Shown here in pieces: positions 33,230 through 42,654 of a stretch of 64,000 bases of DNA. The position numbers were made by a program, and so were the translations under genes. The notes beneath the pieces are model-generated. The model was not told the DNA's origin, did not search any database, and saw only the letters and a program-made list of their open reading frames with translations. Source of the stretch: Actinomycetales bacterium (GTDB lineage Bacteria > Actinomycetota > Actinomycetes > S36-B12); assembly GCA_018970025.1 (NCBI GenBank), contig JAGWXF010000002.1:1-64000 (forward strand), written 5' to 3'. Every line of letters starts with the position of its first letter. Position 1 is the stretch's first letter.

Positions 33230-35584
33230 GTGAGCGAGCCCGAGATCATCGAGCCCGCTATCCCTCGTCGCGTGCGACGCCCCCTGGACCTGGCCCGGTT
33301 CCTGCTCGCCCTCGCCGTGACCGGCGGGATCGTCCTGCTGGCCTGGGCTGCGACGAGCACGGCAGCGGGCCTGGGCAGCGACCTGTCATCGGGTGTCTCG
33401 CTCCTGCCCGCTCCGATCGTGCTGTCGATCAATGTCATCGCCGGCATCGGCACGCTCGGCCTGCCCGTCGCGGCAGCCGTCTCGCTGATCGTGCGCAAGC
33501 GCCTGCGCCTGCTGTTCGACGCACTGGTCGCCCTCCTGGTGGCCTTCCTGGTGCTGACCGCCACCGCGCAGCTGGTAGCAGGGATCGGATCCCCGCGGCT
33601 GATGGTCGCCCTGGCCGGCTCGGCCAGCGAGCTGAGCACCTCGACCGCCCCCATCCTCGGCGGCCTGGCCGCCTTCATCACCGTCGCCCGGCTGATGGGC
33701 CGGCGCCCATGGGGTGCGCTCGTCGTGATCGTCATCGCGTCGATCTCCCTGGTGACCGTCCTGAGCGCCGGCATCGCGCTGGCCGGCGTCGGCATCTCCC
33801 TCACCATCGGCTGGGCGATCGGGCTGATCACCCGCTATGCCCTCGGCACCCCGACCACTCGTCCGACCGGCGCTGATGTCGCCGAGGCCCTGGCGCGGGG
33901 CGGGTTCCCCGTCCGGTGCCTGACCAGCGAGGTCACCACCCGGCGCGGCCGGCGCTACCGAGCCGAGACCGTCGACGGCCCCGTCCTGCGGGTGACCGTC
34001 CTGGACCGCGACCTCGAGGGCGCCGACATCGTGACCGTCCTGTGGCAGGCCGTCCGGCTGCGCGACGAGCGCGGCCTGGACACCCTGAACATGCGGCGCG
34101 GCCTGGACCATGCCGCCCTGACCGCCTATGCGGCAATGGCCGCCGGTGCCCCGCTGCCAGAGCTGTACCTGGTCTGCGAGGTCGGAGCCGATGCCAGCCT
34201 GATGGCCTTCGCCTACCTCGACGCGGTGCCGTTCAGCGAGTGCGCAGACCTCACGCACGACGACGCCCTCAGTGCCTGGCGGGCCGTGCAGACCCTGCAT
34301 CAGCATCAGGTCAGCCATCGCTCGCTCACGGCCGACAACATCCTGCGCGGCCGCGACGGCGAGGTCTGGCTGGTGGGCCAGGACCAGGGCTCGATCGCCG
34401 CCAGCGACGTCGCCATGCGCATCGACCTCGCCGACCTGCTGTGCACCCTGAGCCTGCTGCTCGGGGTCCAGACGGCGGTGAGCACCGGCCGCGAAGTCCT
34501 CGGGGACGCCGAGCTCAGCCGTGCCCTGGCCGTCATGCAGCCCGTGGCACTGGCACCGTCGACCCGCACGGCCATGCGCCGGCAGCGCGACCTGCTCGTC
34601 GACCTGCGAGACAGCCTGGTCCAGCTGCGACCGGGGGCGCCCGTTGAGCAGATCCAGCTGCGCCGAGTCCGGCCCCGGACCCTGATCATGATCATCGTCG
34701 GCACGATCGCCGGCTACGTCCTGCTCTCCCAGCTGGCCCAGGTCGACCTCGCCACGCTGCTGACCACCGCGAACTGGGAATGGCTGCTGATCGCCCTGCT
34801 GCTGAGCCTGGTGACCTACGTGGGTGCGGCCTGGTCGCTGTCGGGCTTCGTCCCCGAGCGGCTGCGGCTGCATCGAACCGTGCTGGCCCAGCTCGCCGGG
34901 GACTTCGCCACCCTGGTCTCCCCGCCCACGCTGGGTGCGGTCGCCATCAACCTGCGCTACCTCCAGCGAGCCGGCCTGCACCCTGCCCTGGCAGCCGCGA
35001 GCGTCGGGGTCTCGCAGGTCATGGCCTTCTTCTTCCACATCGGCCTGCTGCTCGCCTTCGGCATCGCCGCCGGGACCCAGGCCGACCTGACCTTCAATCC
35101 GCCGCAGGCGGCCGTGATCGCGGTGGTGATCGCGTCCGTCGTCCTCATCGCCCTGCTGGCGATCCCGGCAGTCCGACGTCCGATCACCCGGCGGGTCCTG
35201 CCGACCCTGCGCGAGGTGGGCCCGCGGCTGGTCACGGTCGCGCAGCGGCCGATGAAGCTCACCGAGGGGATCGGCGGCATCCTCCTGCTGAACCTTGCCT
35301 ACATCGGCGTCCTCGTCGCCTGCGTCCACGCCTTCGGAGGCGAGCTGAACCTCGCGGTCATCGCGGTCGTCTACCTCGCCGGGGCGACCCTCGGGCAGGC
35401 GGCTCCGACACCAGGCGGCCTGGGTGCCGTCGAGGCTGCGCTCTCCGCGGGCCTGACCGCCGCCGGCCTCGACGGCGGGATCGCCGTCTCGGCCGTGCTG
35501 CTCTATCGGCTGGTGACCTTCTGGCTGCCCACCGTGCCGGGCTACTGGGCCTTCACCTGGCTGACGCGCAAGGGCGCCCTGTAG
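33230..35584 (+). CDS. Kinase-like domain fused to MprF-type flippase-like membrane region
   Basis: This 784-residue membrane protein starts at GTG 33230. Five or six transmembrane segments occupy residues 20-195. A soluble domain with protein-kinase/aminoglycoside-phosphotransferase features follows (about 210-465), including QHQVSHRSLTADNILRGRD, where the usual catalytic Asp (HRD/HGD) is Ser, and EVWLVGQDQGSIAA in place of DFG. The C-terminal 300 residues form the lysylphosphatidylglycerol synthase transmembrane (UPF0104) domain, with LVSPPTLGAVAINLRYLQRA and APTPGGLGAVEAALS. There is no lysyltransferase domain, so it probably moves or handles a lipid or lipid-linked sugar rather than making lysyl-PG. 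The kinase-like part may be inactive. Confidence 0.85.
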   Translation: MSEPEIIEPAIPRRVRRPLDLARFLLALAVTGGIVLLAWAATSTAAGLGSDLSSGVSLLPAPIVLSINVIAGIGTLGLPVAAAVSLIVRKRLRLLFDALVALLVAFLVLTATAQLVAGIGSPRLMVALAGSASELSTSTAPILGGLAAFITVARLMGRRPWGALVVIVIASISLVTVLSAGIALAGVGISLTIGWAIGLITRYALGTPTTRPTGADVAEALARGGFPVRCLTSEVTTRRGRRYRAETVDGPVLRVTVLDRDLEGADIVTVLWQAVRLRDERGLDTLNMRRGLDHAALTAYAAMAAGAPLPELYLVCEVGADASLMAFAYLDAVPFSECADLTHDDALSAWRAVQTLHQHQVSHRSLTADNILRGRDGEVWLVGQDQGSIAASDVAMRIDLADLLCTLSLLLGVQTAVSTGREVLGDAELSRALAVMQPVALAPSTRTAMRRQRDLLVDLRDSLVQLRPGAPVEQIQLRRVRPRTLIMIIVGTIAGYVLLSQLAQVDLATLLTTANWEWLLIALLLSLVTYVGAAWSLSGFVPERLRLHRTVLAQLAGDFATLVSPPTLGAVAINLRYLQRAGLHPALAAASVGVSQVMAFFFHIGLLLAFGIAAGTQADLTFNPPQAAVIAVVIASVVLIALLAIPAVRRPITRRVLPTLREVGPRLVTVAQRPMKLTEGIGGILLLNLAYIGVLVACVHAFGGELNLAVIAVVYLAGATLGQAAPTPGGLGAVEAALSAGLTAAGLDGGIAVSAVLLYRLVTFWLPTVPGYWAFTWLTRKGAL

Positions 35585-35642
35585 CGGCCCTGCCGGGCAG
35601 CGCCGATCAGCGGGCCGCGCGAATCGCAGGTACCGTCCGGCC

Positions 35643-35846
35643 ATGAGCGAGATGACGAGCAATGCCGCGACGGTGACCGTGCTGGCCGATGGTCCCCTGC
35701 AGGTCGAAGGGCGGATCCGCATCCTGGCCGCCGATGGCACCCTGATCAAGGAGTGCGAGCAGGTGTTCCTGTGCCGCTGCGGGCAGTCGGGCAACAAGCC
35801 ATTCTGCGACGGCACCCACCGCAAGGTCGGCTTCAGCGGCGACTAG
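35643..35846 (+). CDS. CDGSH iron-sulfur domain protein (mitoNEET-like)
   Basis: This 67-residue protein has the CDGSH-type cluster motif FLCRCGQSGNKPFCDGTHRK: three Cys and one His that bind a [2Fe-2S] cluster (here CDGTH, a common variant). The N-terminal half (GPLQVEGRIRILAADGTLIK) is the strand region typical of bacterial single-domain members. Function in bacteria is unsettled; redox sensing or electron transfer is likely. It follows the flippase-like gene on the same strand after a 58-bp gap and converges with moeZ. Confidence 0.92.
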   Translation: MSEMTSNAATVTVLADGPLQVEGRIRILAADGTLIKECEQVFLCRCGQSGNKPFCDGTHRKVGFSGD

Positions 35847-35895
35847 CCCGCAGGCGACGGCCAGGCGATGCTCCCGGGGATGCTCCCGGGGTTGC

Positions 35896-37086
35896 TCAGT
35901 ACGTCGGCTTGTCCGGCTCCACCTGGCTCACCCAGGCCAGGACGCCGCCCCCGACGTGCACGGCATCGGAGAAGCCCGCGCCCTTGACGACCGCCAGGGC
36001 CTCGGCCGACCGGCCGCCGACCTTGCAGTGCAGCACGATGCGCCTGTCCGTGGGCAGGTCGGCCAGCGCCGATCCGTCGAGGAACTGCCCCTTGGGGATG
36101 AGGACGGACCCGGGGATGCTGACGATCTCGTACTCGTTCGGCTCGCGGACGTCGATCAGGATGAAGTCGTCCTCCCCGCGTTCACGGGCCGCCAGCATCC
36201 GCTGCAGGTCCAGCACCGAGATCGTCGCGTCGCGCGCGGCCTCGACGGCGGCATCCGAGATCGTCCCGCAGAACGCCTCGTAGTCGATCAGCTCGGTCAC
36301 CGTCGGACTTGGCCCGCAGACCGCGCAGTTCGGGTCCTTGCGGATCCGCACCTGCCGGTATGCCATCTCCAGCGCGTCGTAGACCATGAGCCGGCCGACG
36401 AGCGGATCGCCGATGCCGGTGAGGAGCTTGATCGCCTCCGTGACCTGGATCGAGCCGATGCTGGCACACAGCACGCCGAGCACTCCGCCCTCAGCGCAGC
36501 TGGGCACCATCCCCGGCGGCGGCGGCTCGGGATACAGGCAGCGATAGCAGGGGCCGTACTCGGCCCAGAACACGCTCGCCTGGCCGTCGAAGCGGTAGAT
36601 GGAGCCCCAGACGTATGGCTTGCCGAGCAGGACGCAGGCGTCGTTGACCAGGTAGCGGGTGGCGAAGTTGTCCGTGCCGTCGACGATCAGGTCGTACTGG
36701 GCGAACAGGCCCATGACATTGGTGGAGTCAAGCCGCTCCTCATGGACGATCACGTTCACATGCGGATTGACGTCCAGGACGCGATCACGGGCACTGTGCG
36801 CCTTGGGCCGGCCGATGTCCTTGGTGCCGTGGATGATCTGGCGCTGCAGGTTCGACTCGTCCACGACGTCGAACTCGACGATGCCCAGTGTCCCGACTCC
36901 GGCGGCCGCGAGGTACATCAGCGCCGGGCTTCCCAGCCCGCCGGCGCCGACGCACAGGACCCTGGCGTTCTTCAGCCGCTTCTGGCCCGCCATGCCGACG
37001 TCGGGGATGATCAGGTGCCGGCTGTAGCGGCGCACCTCGTCGACGCTGAGATCCGCTGCCGGCTCGACCAGGGGGGGAAGGCTCAT
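35896..37086 (-). CDS. moeZ: Adenylyltransferase/sulfurtransferase MoeZ
   Basis: This 396-residue fusion of a ThiF/MoeB-type E1 domain and a rhodanese domain activates the C terminus of ubiquitin-like sulfur carriers and loads sulfur. The E1 part has VLCVGAGGLGSPALMYLAAA near residue 45, NLQRQIIHGTKDIGR, VDGTDNFATRYLVND, and zinc-binding Cys pairs in PCYRCLYPEPPPPG and PNCAVCGPSP. The rhodanese part (about 285-396) carries the active-site Cys in RIVLHCKVGGRSAEALA. In Actinobacteria MoeZ serves molybdopterin, thioamide and mycobacterial CysO-type pathways at once. It lies 43 bp downstream of the glutamate dehydrogenase gene; in M. tuberculosis the counterpart (Rv3206c) also follows the AdnAB region. 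Confidence 0.95.
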   Translation of the reverse strand: MSLPPLVEPAADLSVDEVRRYSRHLIIPDVGMAGQKRLKNARVLCVGAGGLGSPALMYLAAAGVGTLGIVEFDVVDESNLQRQIIHGTKDIGRPKAHSARDRVLDVNPHVNVIVHEERLDSTNVMGLFAQYDLIVDGTDNFATRYLVNDACVLLGKPYVWGSIYRFDGQASVFWAEYGPCYRCLYPEPPPPGMVPSCAEGGVLGVLCASIGSIQVTEAIKLLTGIGDPLVGRLMVYDALEMAYRQVRIRKDPNCAVCGPSPTVTELIDYEAFCGTISDAAVEAARDATISVLDLQRMLAARERGEDDFILIDVREPNEYEIVSIPGSVLIPKGQFLDGSALADLPTDRRIVLHCKVGGRSAEALAVVKGAGFSDAVHVGGGVLAWVSQVEPDKPTY

Positions 37087-37128
37087 GCCCGCCGATGCTA
37101 GTGCGCCCAGGACACCCGGTATCCGGCG

Positions 37129-40100
37129 TCAGGGCACCTGCACACCGCTTGCAGGTGCGGAGACCAGGTTGCGCATCACCCGCAGCGCCACCGACAAGGT
37201 GGCCAGGTCCGCCTCCTCCTGCTCGGCGATCTCCTGCAAGGTGGCGCGGGTGCGAGCCAGGCCAGCGCTGTTGGCGCGCTCCCAGGCGGCGATGCGCTCG
37301 TCGACCGGCATCCTGGCATCGGACGCATGCAGGACGCGCTCGGTGAGCGCGGCGATGACCGCATAGAGGTCAGAGCGCAGGGCCTGACGGGCCAGCGCGC
37401 TCCAGCGATCGCCCCGCGGCAGGGCGGTGATGCTGAGCAGGGTCCGGTCGACTGCGTAGCGCTCGGAGATGCTGAAGTACAGCGGGATGACGACAGATGC
37501 GTCCTCGCCCGTGCGAGCGCATACCTCGGTGATGTCGAGCAGCGAGAAGACATCGAGCAGGGCGGCCACCTGACCGGCGAGGTCCGCGGGCGCACCGGCC
37601 TGGACCAGTGCATCGACCTGGTCGCGGAACCGCTGCGCCTCGCTCCCGCGCAGGGCATCCGGCACGGATGCGGCATGCGAGCGCACGACGCCGGCGAAGC
37701 GCTGGACCTCCTGCGAGACCATGAGGTGCCCGCCCCGCGACTGCAGGAACCAGCGGGTCGCCCGGTCGAGCAGGCGGCGCACCATCAGGTGCAAGGCCGT
37801 CTGGGTGGTCGTGGGCGCGCGGTTGTCCAGGCCGTTGATCGCGTCCAAGATGGAGGCGAGGTCGAACACCGCGAGGGCTGCGGACGCCGCGTGGACGACC
37901 TCAACGGCCGAGGCGCCCGTCTCCTCCATCGCGCGGAACACGAAGGTGATGCCGCCGATATTGACGAGCTGATTGCAGGTGACCGTGCTGATGATCTGGC
38001 TGCGGAGGGGATGCTGGTCGATATCGGCCGCGAAGCGCTCCCGGACCTGCCTGGGGAAGTACGAGACGGCCGCCTGGGCGTACCACGGGTCGTCGCCGAG
38101 GCCGGCTGCGTCGAGCTCCTTGGTCAGCGCGATCTTGGCGTAGGCGAGCAGTACGGCGAGCTCCGGCGAGGTCAGTCCCTGCCCGGCCATCCGCCGGGTC
38201 TCCAGCTCGGCGGAGTCCGGCAGGTACTCGATCGCCCGGTCCAGGATCCCCTGACGCTCCAGCTCGCGGATCATCCGCTGGTGGACGGTCACCAGGCTGG
38301 GCGCAACGGCCCGGGCAGTGCCCAGGGCCACGTTCTGCGCATAGTTGTCGGCCAGCACCGCCTCGGCGACCAGGTCGGTCATCTGGACCAGCAGTGCATC
38401 TCGCTCGGCCTGGGACACTCGCCCCGATCGGACCACCGCGTCCAGCAGGATCTTGATGTTGACCTCGTGATCGGACGTGTCGACCCCGGCTGAGTTGTCG
38501 ATGGCGTCGGTGTTCAGCCGGATCCCGCAGCGGGCAGCCTCGATGCGTCCCAGCTGGGTCAGGCCCAGGTTGCCGCCCTCCCCCACGACCCGGCAGCGCA
38601 GCTCATCGCCGTTGACCCGGATCGCGTCATTGGCCTTGTCGCCGACATCCGCGTTCGACTGGGTGCGGGCCTTGACGTAGGTGCCGATCCCACCGTTCCA
38701 GAACAGGTCGACCGGCGCCCGGAGGATGGCGCGGATGACGTCATTGGGTGCCAGCGGCCCGGTGTCGTCGGGCAGGCCGAGCGCCTGCAGGGCAGGAGCG
38801 GGCAGGCTGATCGACTTGGCCGACCGGGCGTAGACCCCGCCTCCGTCGGAGATCGCGGAGGGGTCGAAGTCGGCCCAGCTCGATCTCGGCAGCGCGAACA
38901 GCCGTGCTCGCTCGGCGAACGAGCGGACCAGGTTCGGGCTGGGATCGATGAAGATGTCCCGGTGATCGAATGCGGCGATCAGGGCGGTGTGCTCGCTCAG
39001 CAGCATGCCGTTGCCGAAGACGTCCCCGCTCATGTCCCCGATGCCGATGCAGGTGAAGTCGTCGGTCTGGGTATTCATGCCGAGCTCGCGGAAATGCCGC
39101 TGGACTGACTCCCACGCGCCTCGCGCCGTGATGCCCATCGCCTTGTGGTCGTAGCCCTTGGATCCGCCGCTGGCGAAGGCGTCGCCGAGCCAGAATCGGT
39201 ACTCCTCGGCGATCCCGTTGGCGATATCGGAGAACGTCGCGGTGCCCTTGTCCGCCGCCACCACCAGGTAGGGATCGTCGCCATCGCGTCGCACCACGCC
39301 GGCCGGAGGCACCACGCGATCACGACCCTGCGGATCGCTCACGAGGTTGTCGGTGATGTCCAGCAGCCCGCCGATGAACTCCCGGTAGCACGCCTGCCCC
39401 TCCGCCAGCCAGCCCTCCCGATCGGTAGCCGGGTCCGGCAGCCTGGCCGGGACGAAGCCGCCCTTGGCCCCGACCGGGACGATCACCGCGTTCTTCACCT
39501 CCTGGGCCTTCACCAGGCCGAGGATCTCCGTGCGGAAGTCCTCGCGGCGATCGCTCCAGCGAAGCCCGCCTCGCGCCACCGGGCCGAACCGCAGGTGGAC
39601 GCCCTCGACTCGCGGGGAGTAGACCCAGATCTCGAACATCGGCCTGGGCAGCGGGATCTCCGGGACGGCTCGCGGGTTGAGCTTGAACGACAGCGGGGTG
39701 CGCGGCCCGCGCGGCTCGGCGAAGGCGTTGGTCCGGACGGTTGCCCTGATCAGGGTGCACATGGATCGCAGGATCCGGTCGTGATCCAGGCTGCTGACCT
39801 CGTTCAGGGCTGCCTCGATGCGGGCCAGGATGCCCGTGGCGATCGCCTCTTCATCCGCCTGCGCCGCAGCGATCGCATCCGCCTGCGGCGCAGCGAACTG
39901 CGCCTCGAACAGCTCCACCAGCAGCCGGACGGTCCCCGGGTTCGACAGCAGCACCTGCTGGATGTAGTCCTGGCCAAAGGTCGAGCCGATCTGGCGCATG
40001 TAGCGGGCATAGGCGCGAAGGATGGCGACCTGCTGCCACGTCAGGCCGGCCCGCAGGACCAGGCCGTTGAAGGGGTCCGTCTCGCAGTCGCCGAACCACG

Positions 40101-42036
40101 AGGCGCGGAAGGCAGCGGTGAGGCGCTCGGCCACGTCCGCTCGGTCGAGCAGGCCGCGTGCGTCCGCCAGCGGCCCAGCGGGCACCTCGAGGCCGAAGTC
40201 GAGGATCCACGCCGGTGTGGCGGCCTTGCGGTTGATCTCGTACGGCCGCTCATCGAGCACGTCCACGCCCAGCGCCTGCAGGGTCGGCAGGATCCGCGAC
40301 AGGGACATCGCCGCGCCCACCCTGATGACCTTGAAGCGGAAGCGCCGGGCTGCCTCCTGGTCAGGCTGGGGCGTGAGCTCCAGTGCCAGCTCGCCGGGCT
40401 GCAGGCCCATGATCGAGCGGGCATCCGCCACGGCCGTCGCGGCGTCGAACTCGTCCTGATACGCGCGGGGGAACGCGTCCTGAAAGCCGTGCAGCAGCTC
40501 GGGTGCGGCCGCCTGTCCGACCTCGGCGAGGACGGCGACCACGAAGTCATCCGACCAGTTCTGCACCGCCTGGGCGACCTGCTCCTCGAGCGCCCCGAGG
40601 TCGACCTCGGGGATGCCGTCGCGGACATGCAGCACGTAGTGCACCCGCGCCAGGATCGACTCGGTGACCAGCGCCGTGTGGTCGGCCGACACGGCATCGA
40701 ACGCCTCGGCCAGGACTCGCTCGACCCGTAGCCGGGTCGCGGTGTTGTACCGGTCGCGGGGGAGGTAGACAAGGCACGAGACGAATCGGGCGTAGTCGTC
40801 GATTCGCACGTACAGCTTGGTATGCCGCCGCTCCTGCAGGTGCAGCACTGACGCCGCGATCTCGATCAGCTGGCCGGCGTGGGTCTGGAACAGCTCATCC
40901 CTTGGGTAGGTCTCCAGGAACTGGCGAAGGTCCCTTGCGCTATGCGAGCCGGGGACGAGGTCCAGGGCCTCCATCACCCGCTCGACGCGCCGACGCAGGA
41001 CCGGGATGGTCGTGACGCTCTCGCTGTAGGCGGCAGCCGAGAACAGGCCCAGGAATCGCCGCTCGCCGACCACCGCTCCGGTCTCGTCGAAGACCTTGAT
41101 GCCCACGTAGTCCAGGTATCCCGGCCGGTGGACGGTTGAGCGCGAGTTCGCCTTGGTGAGGACGAGGAGCCGTGGCTCGCGGGCCTTCGCGCGCACCGAG
41201 GCAGGCAGCCGTGAGAAGCTCTGCGAGGCGGTCGCGGCAGGCGCGTCGCCCGCGTCATCGGTGAGGATGCCCAGTCCGCTCCCCGGGACCGCGACGAGCG
41301 CATCGACGCCCTCGACGTCAGCGACGCCGTTGACGCCCTTGACGCCACTGAGCTCATACTCCCGGTATCCCAGGAACACGAACCTCTCATCGGCCATCCA
41401 GCGCAGCAGGTCGCGGGCATCCTCGACATCATCGGCTGGCAGGCCAGCCGGAGGCTGCTCGTCCAGGCCAGCGGCGATCCGCTGCGCCATCGCCTGCATG
41501 GCGGCCCAGTCCTGCACGGCGGATCGGACGTCGTGCAGCACCCGACGCAGGTGGTCGGCGGTCCGGCGGTCATCCTCGCGGACGAAATCCCGCTCCACCT
41601 CGATCCGCATCCATGACTCGGCCAGGGCGTCGGCCGGCCGCGCCTGGTCGACATCGAGGTCGAGCACCTCGATGAGCCGGCCAGCGGCATCGCGCCTGAC
41701 CACCAGCTGCGGATGGATGACCAGTCGGACCGTACGGCCCTCCATCGCCAGCGCCCCGGTGATGGAGTCCACGAGGAACGGCATGTCGTCCGTCGCGATC
41801 AGCACTGCGGTCACCGCAGTCTCCGGCTCGCTGCGGACGACCACCTTGGCGTGGCCGGAGGGCCGGTCGACGGCGACGGCCAGGACGGCCTCGAGGTCGT
41901 CGAGCATTCGCTGCGGATCGGCCTCACCGAGGTCCTCGGCCGTCACATGGCGGTAGAACCGGCGGGCCAGGACCGGAAAGTCCGGCTCGCGTCCGGTGGT
42001 ATCGACTCCCCTGATCAGCTCGGCGGCATCCGTCAC
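37129..42036 (-). CDS. gdh2: NAD-specific glutamate dehydrogenase, large 180-kDa class
   Basis: This 1635-residue enzyme oxidatively deaminates glutamate to 2-oxoglutarate. N-terminal ACT-like regulatory segments occupy roughly residues 1-650. The catalytic core has GVHLRFGPVARGGLRWSDRR, KNAVIVPVGAKGGFVPARLP and VAADKGTATFSDIANGIAEE, then the Rossmann part with DMSGDVFGNGMLLSEHTALI and RCRVVGEGGNLGLTQLGRIE. A long helical C-terminal domain completes it. This layout matches the L-180 class of Mycobacterium and Streptomyces. A run of Gly-Val repeats (GVKGVNGVADVEGVD) in the N-terminal half marks a local expansion. The start at 42036 is supported by MTDAAELIRG and the short gap to the divergent neighbour. 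The gene ends shortly before moeZ. Confidence 0.95.
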   Translation of the reverse strand: MTDAAELIRGVDTTGREPDFPVLARRFYRHVTAEDLGEADPQRMLDDLEAVLAVAVDRPSGHAKVVVRSEPETAVTAVLIATDDMPFLVDSITGALAMEGRTVRLVIHPQLVVRRDAAGRLIEVLDLDVDQARPADALAESWMRIEVERDFVREDDRRTADHLRRVLHDVRSAVQDWAAMQAMAQRIAAGLDEQPPAGLPADDVEDARDLLRWMADERFVFLGYREYELSGVKGVNGVADVEGVDALVAVPGSGLGILTDDAGDAPAATASQSFSRLPASVRAKAREPRLLVLTKANSRSTVHRPGYLDYVGIKVFDETGAVVGERRFLGLFSAAAYSESVTTIPVLRRRVERVMEALDLVPGSHSARDLRQFLETYPRDELFQTHAGQLIEIAASVLHLQERRHTKLYVRIDDYARFVSCLVYLPRDRYNTATRLRVERVLAEAFDAVSADHTALVTESILARVHYVLHVRDGIPEVDLGALEEQVAQAVQNWSDDFVVAVLAEVGQAAAPELLHGFQDAFPRAYQDEFDAATAVADARSIMGLQPGELALELTPQPDQEAARRFRFKVIRVGAAMSLSRILPTLQALGVDVLDERPYEINRKAATPAWILDFGLEVPAGPLADARGLLDRADVAERLTAAFRASWFGDCETDPFNGLVLRAGLTWQQVAILRAYARYMRQIGSTFGQDYIQQVLLSNPGTVRLLVELFEAQFAAPQADAIAAAQADEEAIATGILARIEAALNEVSSLDHDRILRSMCTLIRATVRTNAFAEPRGPRTPLSFKLNPRAVPEIPLPRPMFEIWVYSPRVEGVHLRFGPVARGGLRWSDRREDFRTEILGLVKAQEVKNAVIVPVGAKGGFVPARLPDPATDREGWLAEGQACYREFIGGLLDITDNLVSDPQGRDRVVPPAGVVRRDGDDPYLVVAADKGTATFSDIANGIAEEYRFWLGDAFASGGSKGYDHKAMGITARGAWESVQRHFRELGMNTQTDDFTCIGIGDMSGDVFGNGMLLSEHTALIAAFDHRDIFIDPSPNLVRSFAERARLFALPRSSWADFDPSAISDGGGVYARSAKSISLPAPALQALGLPDDTGPLAPNDVIRAILRAPVDLFWNGGIGTYVKARTQSNADVGDKANDAIRVNGDELRCRVVGEGGNLGLTQLGRIEAARCGIRLNTDAIDNSAGVDTSDHEVNIKILLDAVVRSGRVSQAERDALLVQMTDLVAEAVLADNYAQNVALGTARAVAPSLVTVHQRMIRELERQGILDRAIEYLPDSAELETRRMAGQGLTSPELAVLLAYAKIALTKELDAAGLGDDPWYAQAAVSYFPRQVRERFAADIDQHPLRSQIISTVTCNQLVNIGGITFVFRAMEETGASAVEVVHAASAALAVFDLASILDAINGLDNRAPTTTQTALHLMVRRLLDRATRWFLQSRGGHLMVSQEVQRFAGVVRSHAASVPDALRGSEAQRFRDQVDALVQAGAPADLAGQVAALLDVFSLLDITEVCARTGEDASVVIPLYFSISERYAVDRTLLSITALPRGDRWSALARQALRSDLYAVIAALTERVLHASDARMPVDERIAAWERANSAGLARTRATLQEIAEQEEADLATLSVALRVMRNLVSAPASGVQVP

Positions 42037-42089
42037 GCCACTACGCTAGCCACTGTCGCCCCGGCGAGGCGGGCGAGTGAGGGATCGAC

Positions 42090-42605
42090 GTGTCACGGTC
42101 ATTCGAGATTCACCAGGAGTTCCCCGCGCCGGCCCAGGCAGTGCGCGCCATGATGCTCGACCCTTCGTATATTCGCGAGCGCGCGGAGCGAACCGGCTCC
42201 ATCAGCGTGACCGTCGACGTCCGCAGCGCCACCGACGAGGCGACGGACGACGACAGCACCGCGATCCAGATCACCCGGGTCCTGCCGACGAGCCAGGCGC
42301 CGGCTTTCGCCAGTGCACTGCTCGGCGACTCGATCACGGTCACCGAGTCCCAGCAGTGGGGCCCAGCGTCCCCGGCCGGCTGCCGGGCCGCCATGGATGC
42401 GGCGTTCGGCAGCCTGGTGCGACTGCAGGCGACGATCACCCTGACCGATGCAGGGGCGGGATGCATCGCCGTCACCAGCGCCGCCTGCAAGGCCTCCGTA
42501 CCGCTGATCGGGGGCAAGGTCGAGGCCCTCGTCGAGCAGCAGCTCCGCGACTACCTCGCATACGAGGTCGAACTTGCGGCAGCCTGGCTGGCCGGTCGCG
42601 CCTGA
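42090..42605 (+). CDS. DUF2505-type (START/SRPBCC-like) protein
   Basis: This 171-residue protein starts at GTG 42090 with GAGGG 7 nt upstream. It begins MSRSFEIHQEFPAPAQAVRA, the usual opening of polyketide-cyclase/START-like folds, and continues with TQWGP-type strands such as DSITVTESQQWGP and a C-terminal helix EQQLRDYLAYEVELAAAWLA. Glycine-containing GGKVEALVEQQLRDY precedes this helix, as in DUF2505 proteins. Such proteins bind small hydrophobic ligands; no ligand is known here. It is divergent from the glutamate dehydrogenase gene and convergent with the acyltransferase. Confidence 0.8.
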   Translation: MSRSFEIHQEFPAPAQAVRAMMLDPSYIRERAERTGSISVTVDVRSATDEATDDDSTAIQITRVLPTSQAPAFASALLGDSITVTESQQWGPASPAGCRAAMDAAFGSLVRLQATITLTDAGAGCIAVTSAACKASVPLIGGKVEALVEQQLRDYLAYEVELAAAWLAGRA

Positions 42606-42654
42606 CGCAGGCCTGCACGCGCGGCGGGCCTGCCTGTCCGCTCCCACTCCCCGG

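Noticed and set aside
30183-33233. Plus-strand frame of 1016 codons opposite adnA
   Set aside because: No recognisable motif; repeats such as RDRGLLAQRH are reverse shadows of the helicase. The helicase frame has all its motifs.
33386-35824. Minus-strand frame of 812 codons opposite the flippase-like gene
   Set aside because: Low-complexity Gln/Gly/Asp/Arg composition, no hydrophobic segments, antisense to a clear membrane protein.
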